Assembly (NCBI GenBank): GCA_050303435.1
Contig: JBNLBT010000042.1
Location: forward strand, 1-25,927
From: JBNLBT01 sp050303435
GTDB taxonomy: Bacteria > Pseudomonadota > Gammaproteobacteria > Xanthomonadales > Marinicellaceae
DNA: 25,927 bases
Reading direction: 5' to 3'
Below are positions 1 to 6,291 of this stretch, in pieces (position 1 is the first letter of the stretch; every line of letters begins with the position of its first letter). The translations under genes were made by a program, and so were the position numbers. The notes under the pieces are model-generated. The model worked only from the letters and a program-made list of their open reading frames with translations, made no database searches and had not been told where the DNA came from.

Positions 1-151
1 CGTATGGTTCCATTTCGATCCTCAGTGCCTGGATTCTTGGCCTGATCAAGGCATTTTTTGACCCGCAGCGCAGTGTACACATGCGTACATGAGCAGCGGA
101 AGCAAAAAATAACGCAGAGCAGGACAACAAGGCAGGTGCTGAGGATTGAAA

Positions 152-226
152 TGGTGGGCACGACTGGGATTGAACCAGTGACCCCTTCGATGTCAACGAA
201 GTGCTCTCCCGCTGAGCTACGCGCCC
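152..226 (-). tRNA. tRNA-Val (anticodon GAC)
   Basis: On the minus strand the sequence folds as a cloverleaf. The acceptor stem GGGCGCG pairs with CGTGCCC (one G-U), the D arm is GCTC/GAGC, and the T arm is ACTGG/CCAGT with a TTCAATC loop. The anticodon stem CTTCG/CGAAG encloses the loop TTGACAT, giving anticodon GAC (valine, codons GUC/GUU). The discriminator A and the 3' CCA are encoded. No other tRNA follows inside the window. An intrinsic terminator lies about 20 bp upstream, so the origin of its transcript is unclear (see findings). Confidence 0.95.
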
Positions 227-246
227 ACACCACATCAAACCTCAAG

Positions 247-277
247 AAAAAAAGATGGCCAGCTTTGCCGACCATCT
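247..277 (-). terminator. Rho-independent terminator downstream of the PDZ gene
   Basis: Read on the minus strand, an 11-bp stem (267-277 with 253-263, two G-U pairs) closes a 3-nt AAA loop and is followed at once by seven T residues (247-253). It lies about 100 bp after the stop codon of the double-PDZ gene and 20 bp before tRNA-Val. The stem and T tract are textbook, so the call is strong for this strand. The plus strand has no T run after the hairpin. Confidence 0.85.
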
Positions 278-376
278 TCTTCGATTGAGCGCTCATTTTA
301 CCAAAAAAGCGCCTCGATTCTAAACAAATTTTTTGCAGATTGTGGGCCGGACGGCCCCTGCCCTGCAATCCGGGCC

Positions 377-1393
377 TTACGACTCCAGATAAATCGTCCG
401 CTTGTCGCGCACAATCTCAATGCTCACCGCATCGCCCTCCGACAGCGCTTTCAGCGCGCGCACCACGTCTTTGGGTGCCGCGGTGGACTCGCCGTTGACC
501 GACAGAATTACGTCGCCGTCCTTCAGGCCCAGCACATTGGTCTTGTCCACTTCCAGCACCAGCACACCGTGGTCTGTGCCGAAATACTTGCCCAGGCCAT
601 CGTTGATGGTGGAAAAGTGGTGCTTGTCACCAAGCCACTGCTTCAGCTGGCCGCCGGAGAAGAAATAGGCGTCGGCATCGCCGGTGGTGACCACGTGGAT
701 GTTGTCCAGGTCCATGGCGTCGATCATCACGTCCAGATCCTGGCCGTTGAAGTCGCCGTCAAACTCTGTGACCCATTTGAAGGCGTGGTCCATTTGCATC
801 ACCGCGTCGGGCGAATCCAGCACGCGCGCTTCGACTTGCAGACTCAGAGGCTGGCCATTGCGCAGCACTTCCACGCGGGACACCTGGCCGGCCGCTTTCG
901 GCGCTTCGATGAACTCGTTCAGTCCCAGGCCGTTGGCGCCGGTGGCCTGGCCATCGATTGAGACGATCACGTCGCCGGCTTTCATGCCGGCTTCGGCCGC
1001 GCCGCTGTCAGAGGCCACCGACAGCACCTGCCAGCCGTTGTCCTTGACGTTGGCCATAAAGCCCAGCCGCGGGCTGTCCTGATGCAGGCCGGTGTGTGGC
1101 GCCTGGATTTTGATCACGTGGCGCTTGCCGCCTTCTTCGATTTCATACTGCTGCATGATCTCATCAACCCAGGCGTTGACGTCCTGACCCGAAGCCGGGT
1201 CGTAGTCGTGCTCAATCACCTGCACATCGTCGCCATTGACTTTTTTGATCACCACGTGGGCGTTGGTCTGGCCGTTTTCATTTTCATCGACCTGCACGTT
1301 GGTGCTGATGTTGACGGTTTGCGCATCGCCGGCAATGGCGCAGGCGCTGACGGCCGTGAGCAGTCCGGTTTGGCATAATTTCTTAAGATTCAT
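377..1393 (-). CDS. Exported double-PDZ-domain protein, third gene of an ECF sigma operon
   Basis: 338 aa. The N-terminus (residues 1-24) is a Sec signal. V15-S-A-C18 also fits a lipobox, so it may be a lipoprotein anchored at Cys18 rather than a soluble periplasmic protein. Two PDZ modules are visible: PDZ1 around 108-190 (…GAAEAGMKAGDVIVSIDG…) and PDZ2 around 265-335 (…NVLGLKDGDVILSVNG…), joined by an acidic Asp-rich linker. No HtrA-type serine protease domain or RseP-type metalloprotease motif is present, so it is a binding protein and not a protease. The start is supported by AGGTG upstream. It sits 14 bp after the anti-sigma-like gene and is probably co-transcribed with it and the ECF sigma factor. 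PDZ domains sense misfolded C-termini in the RseA/DegS/RseP pathways. A sensing or tuning role for this anti-sigma protein is inference. Confidence 0.85.
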   Translation of the reverse strand: MNLKKLCQTGLLTAVSACAIAGDAQTVNISTNVQVDENENGQTNAHVVIKKVNGDDVQVIEHDYDPASGQDVNAWVDEIMQQYEIEEGGKRHVIKIQAPHTGLHQDSPRLGFMANVKDNGWQVLSVASDSGAAEAGMKAGDVIVSIDGQATGANGLGLNEFIEAPKAAGQVSRVEVLRNGQPLSLQVEARVLDSPDAVMQMDHAFKWVTEFDGDFNGQDLDVMIDAMDLDNIHVVTTGDADAYFFSGGQLKQWLGDKHHFSTINDGLGKYFGTDHGVLVLEVDKTNVLGLKDGDVILSVNGESTAAPKDVVRALKALSEGDAVSIEIVRDKRTIYLES

Positions 1394-1407
1394 AGTTTTT
1401 CACCTGT

Positions 1408-1896
1408 TTATATCATTTGATTGCGATTTGTACTGCGATTTTTGACCTTCTGTTGCAAGGCCAGTAAATCACCCAAAAGGTCGAGTTTTGCATGCAACAA
1501 CTCCATTTTCTGGCCGCCATCATCCGAACGGGCAATGTCCCGGTCGATTTGATCCAGCCAGCTTTCCAAGGAAACCATTTTTTCCAGCAGTTCGGAGCCC
1601 GGGTCCGAATGCCGTGGTACGGACGCTGCCAGCAGCGTCTCAATGTTCTCAACGCGCGCCATCAGGCGCTCCAGCTCGTCTTGCTGAACGCCGTTCTGTC
1701 GGCTGATGTGCCAGCTCAGCACCACACCCAGCAGCACCGTGGCGGCGGCAGAGACGCCCCAGATCCAGTGCCGGCCGTGCGCCCGGCGGTGGCGCTGCAT
1801 GATCGCGTCAAAAGCGTCGTGCGTGGGCGTTTCCACCGGCAAGGCGCGCAAGGCGCCGCTGATGTCAGATTCGGGTCTGCTCATGTTCTCGTTCAT
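1408..1896 (-). CDS. Single-pass membrane anti-sigma-like protein
   Basis: 162 aa. A short cytoplasmic N-terminus (1-43) is followed by one transmembrane helix (about 44-63) and then a periplasmic segment rich in leucine, glutamate and glutamine that looks coiled-coil (about 71-92 and 101-150). This topology, and a start that overlaps the ECF sigma gene by 32 bp, mark it as the cognate anti-sigma factor. It has no HxxxCxxC zinc motif, so it is not a ZAS-type anti-sigma domain, and the cytoplasmic part is shorter than usual. The first ATG (1894-1896) is preferred because AGGA lies 8 nt upstream; a second ATG four codons later is possible. The function is inferred from position and topology, since sequence similarity to a named family is not obvious. 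Confidence 0.75.
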   Translation of the reverse strand: MNENMSRPESDISGALRALPVETPTHDAFDAIMQRHRRAHGRHWIWGVSAAATVLLGVVLSWHISRQNGVQQDELERLMARVENIETLLAASVPRHSDPGSELLEKMVSLESWLDQIDRDIARSDDGGQKMELLHAKLDLLGDLLALQQKVKNRSTNRNQMI

Positions 1897-2440
1897 GTTC
1901 GTGTTCCTGCACTGCGTGCGATTGCGCCAGCAATTTGCGGCTGCGCGCCAGTTGGGATTTGGAAAAACTTTCCGACATCTGATAAATCTCGGCGATTTCC
2001 TGATGCGTCATGCCCTCCACTTCATACAGCCACAAAACGCTGCGTGAAATTGGCGGCAGCGCGCGCAAGTGGTATTCGATGTCGTGCACATCGGCCCCCG
2101 GCTCGCGTTCGTCCACCAGATCGGCCGCTTCGGACAGCTCGCACAACGGCGCGTTCTGTTTGATCAGGTCAATGCTTTGATTGATCGCAATGCGACGGAT
2201 CCAGAACCCCAGACGCTCCGGCTTCTTCAACTGGCCCAGTTTCGCGAATGCCTGCAGCAGGGTGTTTTGCATCACGTCCATCGCGTCGTCGCGGTTCTGC
2301 ACCATGCGGTAGGCCAGGTTGTAGACCGGCTTGCTGAACGCGTCGTACACTGACCTGAGCGCCTTGCGCTGGCCTTTTTGTGCCCGCTTGAGGGTCACCT
2401 CGTCGATGGATTGATCAAATAAACTCACTGCTTCAGTCAC
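1865..2440 (-). CDS. ECF-family RNA polymerase sigma factor
   Basis: 191 aa. Sigma region 2 spans about residues 25-95, with the acidic region 2.2 helix DAMDVMQNTLLQAFAKL and the region 2.4 helix FWIRRIAINQSID. Region 4 spans about 123-173, with the helix-turn-helix MTHQEIAEIYQMSESFSKSQ. Regions 1.1 and 3 are absent, as expected for group 4 (ECF) sigma factors. The C-terminus ends in an odd charged tail (HEHEREHE) that comes from the stretch overlapping the anti-sigma start. The start shown is GTG at 2438-2440 without a good Shine-Dalgarno sequence. A second in-frame GTG four codons downstream (2426-2428) has AAGAG upstream and could be the true start. It is the first gene of the sigma / anti-sigma / PDZ operon and is preceded by a promoter with an inverted repeat. 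Confidence 0.9.
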   Translation of the reverse strand: MTEAVSLFDQSIDEVTLKRAQKGQRKALRSVYDAFSKPVYNLAYRMVQNRDDAMDVMQNTLLQAFAKLGQLKKPERLGFWIRRIAINQSIDLIKQNAPLCELSEAADLVDEREPGADVHDIEYHLRALPPISRSVLWLYEVEGMTHQEIAEIYQMSESFSKSQLARSRKLLAQSHAVQEHEHEREHEQTRI

Positions 2441-2497
2441 TCTTGGGTTACATACTTACAGACAGCGGGGCGGGACAAAGCGTCGCAATCAATTGTT

Positions 2498-2527
2498 TTT
2501 TTATTGATAAATTAATTTTTATCAATA
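2498..2527 (-). promoter_or_regulatory. Putative promoter and operator-like inverted repeat of the ECF operon
   Basis: The minus strand carries a candidate -35 TTGATA (2520-2525), a 16-nt spacer and a candidate -10 TAAAAA (2498-2503), about 50 nt upstream of the sigma start. Lying across the -35 box and spacer is a perfect inverted repeat, arms TATTGATAAA (2502-2511) and TTTATCAATA (2518-2527) around a 6-nt centre. No typical ECF -35 motif such as GGAAC is seen. Such symmetry is compatible with a dimeric repressor site. The assignment is by eye in an AT-rich stretch, where chance matches are common. Confidence 0.4.
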
Positions 2528-2899
2528 TAATTGATTTTAACAATAATAATAAAACAAACATTTGACTGAGTGATTGACTGGCTTCCGGACGGACCATTGC
2601 AACACAGGAGCTTACCACAGACGCTGCATTCGACCACAAATGCAGATGAGCACAACGCACTGCCACACACAGCAGCGATGTGCCGCCCCTGACAGCAAGG
2701 TCTCCAGACTTCACAATCACCCGCCCAAAATTTGAGCGTGTTTCAGTCAATGCGTTGAAATTGAATTATTGAGTAGATGAAGTTGGGGGTTCAATTGAAA
2801 AACGATTCAAGCAAACCCCGCAACGACAGGCAAGAAGCTGACTTTTGTCTAACACACCCCACACACTCAATAAAATAGTTGGGCTTAAGTCAGTGGCGG

Positions 2900-2919
2900 G
2901 GCCGGTGTAACAACCGGCC
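2900..2919 (-). terminator. GC hairpin after the GT4 gene, weak terminator candidate
   Basis: GGCCGGT (2900-2906) and ACCGGCC (2913-2919) form a 7-bp stem around a 6-nt loop, 33 bp past the stop of the minus-strand glycosyltransferase gene. No T tract follows on the minus strand, so efficient intrinsic termination is doubtful. On the plus strand the stem is followed only by TCGTTTCTC. Confidence 0.3.
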
Positions 2920-2952
2920 TCGTTTCTCAATGATACGGCATTCGCCACTCAA

Positions 2953-4035
2953 TCAGCTGTGCAAATACTCACACATCGCCTCGATGAATCGCGCGCGATC
3001 AAATTGCGCCGCGCGTGCTTCGCAGTCGCTGCGCATGCGCGCGGCGCGGGCCGCATCCAAACGGCCAATGCATGCGGTTAAAGCGCCTTCCAGATCGTCT
3101 TCGGACAGATAAAATCCGGTCACGCCGTCGATCACCGATTCGGTGGGGCCGCCGTGGTCCGAGCACAGCACGGGCTTGCCGGCGGCCATGGATTCAAGCG
3201 GCGACATGCCAAAATCTTCGTCTTCGGGCAGGTAAATTGTGGCCAGGCAACGGCCCAGCAGATCCTGCAATGCCGCCTCGCTGAGCCAGCCGGTGAAATG
3301 GATGTTGGGTGCGCCGGCGGCGAGCTTTTCGAGCGCCGCGCGCTGGGGACCGCCGGAAGCCACCACCAGGCGCTTGTCCGGGTGCTTGAGAAACACGCGC
3401 ACAATGCGGTCCACGCGCTTGAGCGGATCCAGCCGCGCGGTGGACAAATAAAAATCTTCATAATCTTTGAACACAAAGCGTTCGGTGTCGCACGGCGGGT
3501 GCACCACCGCGCTGTCCAGGCCCAGGTGATCGCGCAGACGCTGTTGCACAAAGTGTGAATTGCTCAACACCGCATCCATGGCGCGCAGCGCGCGTTCGTA
3601 GCGGGGTTTAAACCAGCGCACCAGCGCGTCCATCGCCAGCGCCTGCAACGGCCCCAATTGCGACCGATAATGCGCGCGCTTGTCGTAAACAAAGCGCGGC
3701 GGCGTGTGGCAATACATGAGGTTGTGCGCGTGCGTGCAGCGGTGCACCGCCAGCGGCGAGACCACACCGGAATAGATCACGTTGCGATAGGCCCGGGTGT
3801 CCAATTGCAGCCCGCCAAAGGCGCGCGCCAGGCGCCAGGTTTTCAGGCCTGTTGTCGACACGTTGACGTTCAGGTTGATGGCGCGTGTGGCCAAGCCGGA
3901 CAGGTCAAAACTCTCGGGCGAGTGCGCGCCGAACAGCAGATCGGCATGCAACCCCTGCGCTGCGGTTAAAACCAATCGTTCACCGCCGCCCCGAATATCA
4001 AACAAGTCGTGTATAATCAGCCGGTCTGCAGCCAC
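2953..4035 (-). CDS. Family 4 (GT-B fold) glycosyltransferase
   Basis: 360 aa. The N-terminal HDLFDIRGGGER (about 9-20) is the donor/acceptor loop typical of GT4 retaining transferases (compare HDW…GGAER in WbaZ/mannosyltransferase-like proteins). The C-terminal nucleotide-sugar half has STARLDPLKRVD (198-209) and the EX7E motif E273-DFGMSPL-E281, followed by AAGKPVLCSDHGGPTE. It is a cytoplasmic enzyme that would move a sugar from a nucleotide donor to a lipid-linked or polysaccharide acceptor; donor and acceptor cannot be read from sequence. The start shown is GTG (4033-4035) with only a weak ribosome site. It is kept because the conserved Rossmann strand begins directly after it. It is transcribed divergently from the GT2/DUF2304/GT4 operon with 92 bp between them, which suggests one glycan locus. 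Confidence 0.85.
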   Translation of the reverse strand: MAADRLIIHDLFDIRGGGERLVLTAAQGLHADLLFGAHSPESFDLSGLATRAINLNVNVSTTGLKTWRLARAFGGLQLDTRAYRNVIYSGVVSPLAVHRCTHAHNLMYCHTPPRFVYDKRAHYRSQLGPLQALAMDALVRWFKPRYERALRAMDAVLSNSHFVQQRLRDHLGLDSAVVHPPCDTERFVFKDYEDFYLSTARLDPLKRVDRIVRVFLKHPDKRLVVASGGPQRAALEKLAAGAPNIHFTGWLSEAALQDLLGRCLATIYLPEDEDFGMSPLESMAAGKPVLCSDHGGPTESVIDGVTGFYLSEDDLEGALTACIGRLDAARAARMRSDCEARAAQFDRARFIEAMCEYLHS

Positions 4036-4059
4036 GGTGCTTTGGAATTATTTGTTGAA

Positions 4060-4106
4060 AAGCGAACGAAACCCATTTTTTTTACGTCATCTATAGACAA
4101 GCGAAC
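4060..4106. repeat. Short direct repeat in the divergent glycosyltransferase promoter region
   Basis: AAGCGAAC occurs at 4060-4067 and again at 4099-4106, with similar flanks (…GAAA and …AAAA). The copies are 39 bp apart, close to four helical turns, inside the 92-bp gap between divergent glycosyltransferase genes. It may be a regulator site, but the copies are short. No confident -35/-10 pair was seen in this gap on either strand. Confidence 0.25.
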
Positions 4107-4127
4107 AAAATAGCCTGACTGGACCCC

Positions 4128-4811
4128 ATGAAATCATTGATTGTCATACCCGCCTACAACGAGGTTGAAAATCTGCCTAAAATTGTGCCGCTCATTCAGC
4201 GGCAGGTGCATTGCGATGTGTTGATCGTCAATGATAACAGCTCGGATGATACAGTCAAAGCATTGCAGCAACTCGGGGTCAAATACCTCAATCTGCCCTT
4301 GCGTCTGGGCGCCTGGGGTGCCACCCAGGCGGGCATCCGCTACGCCAACCGCAATGGCCACGCGCGGGTCATCACCATGGACGCCGACGGCCAGCACGAC
4401 CCGCAGGACATTGAACGCCTGCTGGAATCCATGCAGGCACACCAGGCCAACGTGGTGATTGGCACCGACACGCAACGCCTCAGCGCACTGAAAAAGTTTG
4501 CCTGGCGTTTTTTCAAATCCATCACGCGGCTGAAAATCGAGGATTTGACCTCCGGGTTCCGGGTCTACGATCGCCGCGCGATTGAATTGCTGTCCACGCC
4601 CAGCGCCTCCTTGCTGGATTATCAGGACGTCGGTGTGTTGTTGCTGATCAAACGCGCTGGCTTGAGCGTCACCGAAGTGCCGGTTAAAATGCTCCACCGC
4701 CAGGACGGCAAATCGCGGGTGTTTTATTCCTGGTGGGTGGTGTTTAAATACATGCTGCAAACCACCACCTTGTGCATTGCCAAACTGGAACCCAGGAAAT
4801 CAAGTAAATGA
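4128..4811 (+). CDS. Family 2 glycosyltransferase, polyprenyl-phosphate type (DPM1/DPG synthase-like)
   Basis: 227 aa. GT-A fold motifs are in order: IVIPAYNEVENL (5-16), VNDNSSDDT (34-42), the metal-binding DADGQHDP (85-92), DLTSGFRVYDR (139-149), and HRQDGKSRVF (190-199), which matches the loop of dolichyl-/undecaprenyl-phosphate sugar synthases. The family moves a hexose from UDP- or GDP-sugar to polyprenyl phosphate on the cytoplasmic membrane face, feeding lumen- or periplasm-facing GT-C enzymes. There are no C-terminal transmembrane helices, so membrane association may come from the next gene, DUF2304, whose ATG overlaps this stop codon (ATGA). A GT-C-like protein is encoded nearby at 6244-7704 and is a plausible user of its product (inference). 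The ribosome site is weak (TGGA). Confidence 0.88.
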   Translation: MKSLIVIPAYNEVENLPKIVPLIQRQVHCDVLIVNDNSSDDTVKALQQLGVKYLNLPLRLGAWGATQAGIRYANRNGHARVITMDADGQHDPQDIERLLESMQAHQANVVIGTDTQRLSALKKFAWRFFKSITRLKIEDLTSGFRVYDRRAIELLSTPSASLLDYQDVGVLLLIKRAGLSVTEVPVKMLHRQDGKSRVFYSWWVVFKYMLQTTTLCIAKLEPRKSSK

Positions 4812-5146
4812 CCAACATCACCACCATCATCATCGGCACCCTGTTGTCCATCACCATCCTGTTGATGGTGCGCAAGGACAAAATGCACGGCCCCTACGCC
4901 GTGTGGTGGCTGCTGGTGGCGATCAGCGCCATCGGACTGTCGCTGTTTCCGGCCATTGCCAATGAAGTGGCGCATTTTCTCGGCATCGCCTACCCGCCGA
5001 CGTTGATTCTGGTGCTGGCGGTTTCACTGATCCTGCTGAAAATGCTGTCGATGGACCTGGACCGCACGCGGCAGGAGAAAAAAATTCGCCGCCTGACCCA
5101 ACAAATGGCCATTCTTGAGGAGAAACTGGATCAGCGCGATCCATGA
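4808..5146 (+). CDS. DUF2304 family small membrane protein
   Basis: 112 aa. It has three hydrophobic helices (about 3-21, 30-48 and 62-79) and then a charged coiled-coil tail (82-110). This size and helix-plus-coil arrangement match DUF2304, a family commonly coded beside GT2 polyprenyl-phosphate glycosyltransferases. The start overlaps the GT2 stop by ATGA, and its own stop overlaps the start of the following GT4 gene in the same way, so all three are translationally coupled. A role as membrane anchor or partner for the GT2 enzyme is inferred from this constant neighbourhood. Confidence 0.8.
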   Translation: MTNITTIIIGTLLSITILLMVRKDKMHGPYAVWWLLVAISAIGLSLFPAIANEVAHFLGIAYPPTLILVLAVSLILLKMLSMDLDRTRQEKKIRRLTQQMAILEEKLDQRDP

Positions 5147-6291
5147 GAATTCTGCACATCGGCAAATACTATCCGCCCATGCGCGGTGGCATGGAAACCC
5201 TGATCAGGGACATTGCCGAACAACAGGTCAGTGACGGCCACCAGGTGACCGTGTGGGTGCACAACCACGCATTCAATGCTTTGACATCGAAGACCGAAGA
5301 AAGCACCGTTGAGATCAATGGTCAGCCGCTGCGTTTGATCCGGCAAAAATCCACCCGCCCGATACTGTTCACACCGTTCAAGCTCGGCGTGCGCAAAACA
5401 CTGCGTCGGCTGGTGCGTGAGTGGCGCCCGGATGTGGTGCACGTGCACTGGCCCAGTTTCACGGCAATGATGCCGAGTTTTACTCGCGCACTGCAAAACA
5501 CGCCGCTGGTGATTTCGTGGCATTCGGACATCATCACCGAAGGCGCCTCATGGGGCATTAAACTGGCGCACCGGGTGCTCAAACCCTTGCAAAACCGGTT
5601 GCTCAGGCGCGCCGATGCGGTGATCGCCAGCAGTGAAGAATACCTGCGCCACTCCAACACCCTGCCGGCCTTCAGCGATCGCTGCGTGGTGATCCCTTTG
5701 GGTGTGCGTCCGAGAATCGTCGACGCACAGGCCGGGGCCAATGTGCACTGGCGGTCCGGTGCCCTGCGCATCTACTCCCTCGGTCGCCTGACCTTTTACA
5801 AGAACCACGCCCTGCTGATCCGCGCCGCGGCACAGATGCCCGAAGTGCAGGTGAAAATCGCCGGCGGCGGGCAATTGCACGGCGCGCTGCAGCAATTGAT
5901 TGAACGGCTCGACTGCGGCGACCGGGTGGAATTGCTCGGTGAAGTCGATCAGGCCACCGCCGATGGCTGTCTGGCCAGTTGTGACGCCTTCTGCTTTCCC
6001 TCCAACGACCGCGCCGAATCGTTTGGCCTGGCGCTGTTGGAAGCCATGCACAACGACAAGGTTGCAGTGATCAGTGACACCCCCGGCTCGGGCATGCGTT
6101 GGCTGGCCGAGGAGTACCCCAAAAGCATCCGTTTCAGTCCCAACGACACTGAGTCCTTGATCCAGGCCTTGCAAAAAGTGCGAGACGTGCAGTCCGAGTG
6201 GGGCCAGAAAAACGCCGGTTTCAGGCTCGACATTGCCGAGATCTCACCCCGGCTGGTCGACCTGTACCGCCGCCTCATCGCCGCCCGTTGA
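5143..6291 (+). CDS. Family 4 (GT-B fold) glycosyltransferase
   Basis: 382 aa. The N-terminus MRILHIGKYYPPMRGGMETL is the classical GT4 glycine-rich loop. VVHVHWPSF (98-106) and ISWHSDI (124-130) belong to the acceptor domain. The donor domain has SLGRLTFYKNH (212-222), IAGGGQL (239-245) and the EX7E pair E292…E300 within AESFGLALLEAM. It is cytoplasmic and probably extends a lipid-linked glycan. The start is fixed by an ATGA overlap with the DUF2304 gene. Its last 48 bp overlap, tail to tail, the 3' end of the minus-strand GT-C-like gene, so no terminator can lie between the two operons. The sugar specificity is unknown. Confidence 0.88.
   Translation: MRILHIGKYYPPMRGGMETLIRDIAEQQVSDGHQVTVWVHNHAFNALTSKTEESTVEINGQPLRLIRQKSTRPILFTPFKLGVRKTLRRLVREWRPDVVHVHWPSFTAMMPSFTRALQNTPLVISWHSDIITEGASWGIKLAHRVLKPLQNRLLRRADAVIASSEEYLRHSNTLPAFSDRCVVIPLGVRPRIVDAQAGANVHWRSGALRIYSLGRLTFYKNHALLIRAAAQMPEVQVKIAGGGQLHGALQQLIERLDCGDRVELLGEVDQATADGCLASCDAFCFPSNDRAESFGLALLEAMHNDKVAVISDTPGSGMRWLAEEYPKSIRFSPNDTESLIQALQKVRDVQSEWGQKNAGFRLDIAEISPRLVDLYRRLIAAR

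Larger units (their letters stand above)
2441..2952. other. Intergenic region of about 510 bp without a convincing gene
   Basis: The part next to the ECF sigma gene (about 2490-2560) is extremely AT-rich and carries the promoter and inverted repeat listed separately. The remainder has several small symmetric elements: CTGCATT/AATGCAG arms at 2624-2630 and 2639-2645, a 10-bp palindrome TTCAATTGAA at 2790-2799, and a GC hairpin at 2900-2919. Open frames here (for example minus 2448-2750 and minus 2766-2948) lack ribosome sites and have no domain-like composition. No tRNA or recognised riboswitch was seen. A small RNA cannot be excluded. Confidence 0.6.

Noticed and set aside
40..59. GCCT/AGGC hairpin followed by T residues on the plus strand
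   Set aside because: The stem is only 4 bp, too weak for a terminator call.
3..92. Frame open from the window edge that could be the C-terminal end of a hydrophobic protein
   Set aside because: Only 29 residues are visible, no family is recognisable, and another frame could equally be the real one. Left without a call. Positions 1-151 otherwise hold nothing I can support.
152..226. tRNA-Val as an integration site for a mobile element
   Set aside because: No integrase and no second copy of the tRNA 3' end was seen in the window.
58..288. Plus-strand open frame across the tRNA and terminator
   Set aside because: It runs antisense through tRNA-Val and its upstream terminator, so it is a chance frame.
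2448..2948. Two minus-strand open frames (2448-2750 and 2766-2948)
   Set aside because: No ribosome site, no domain-like composition, and one crosses the promoter-like AT-rich stretch.
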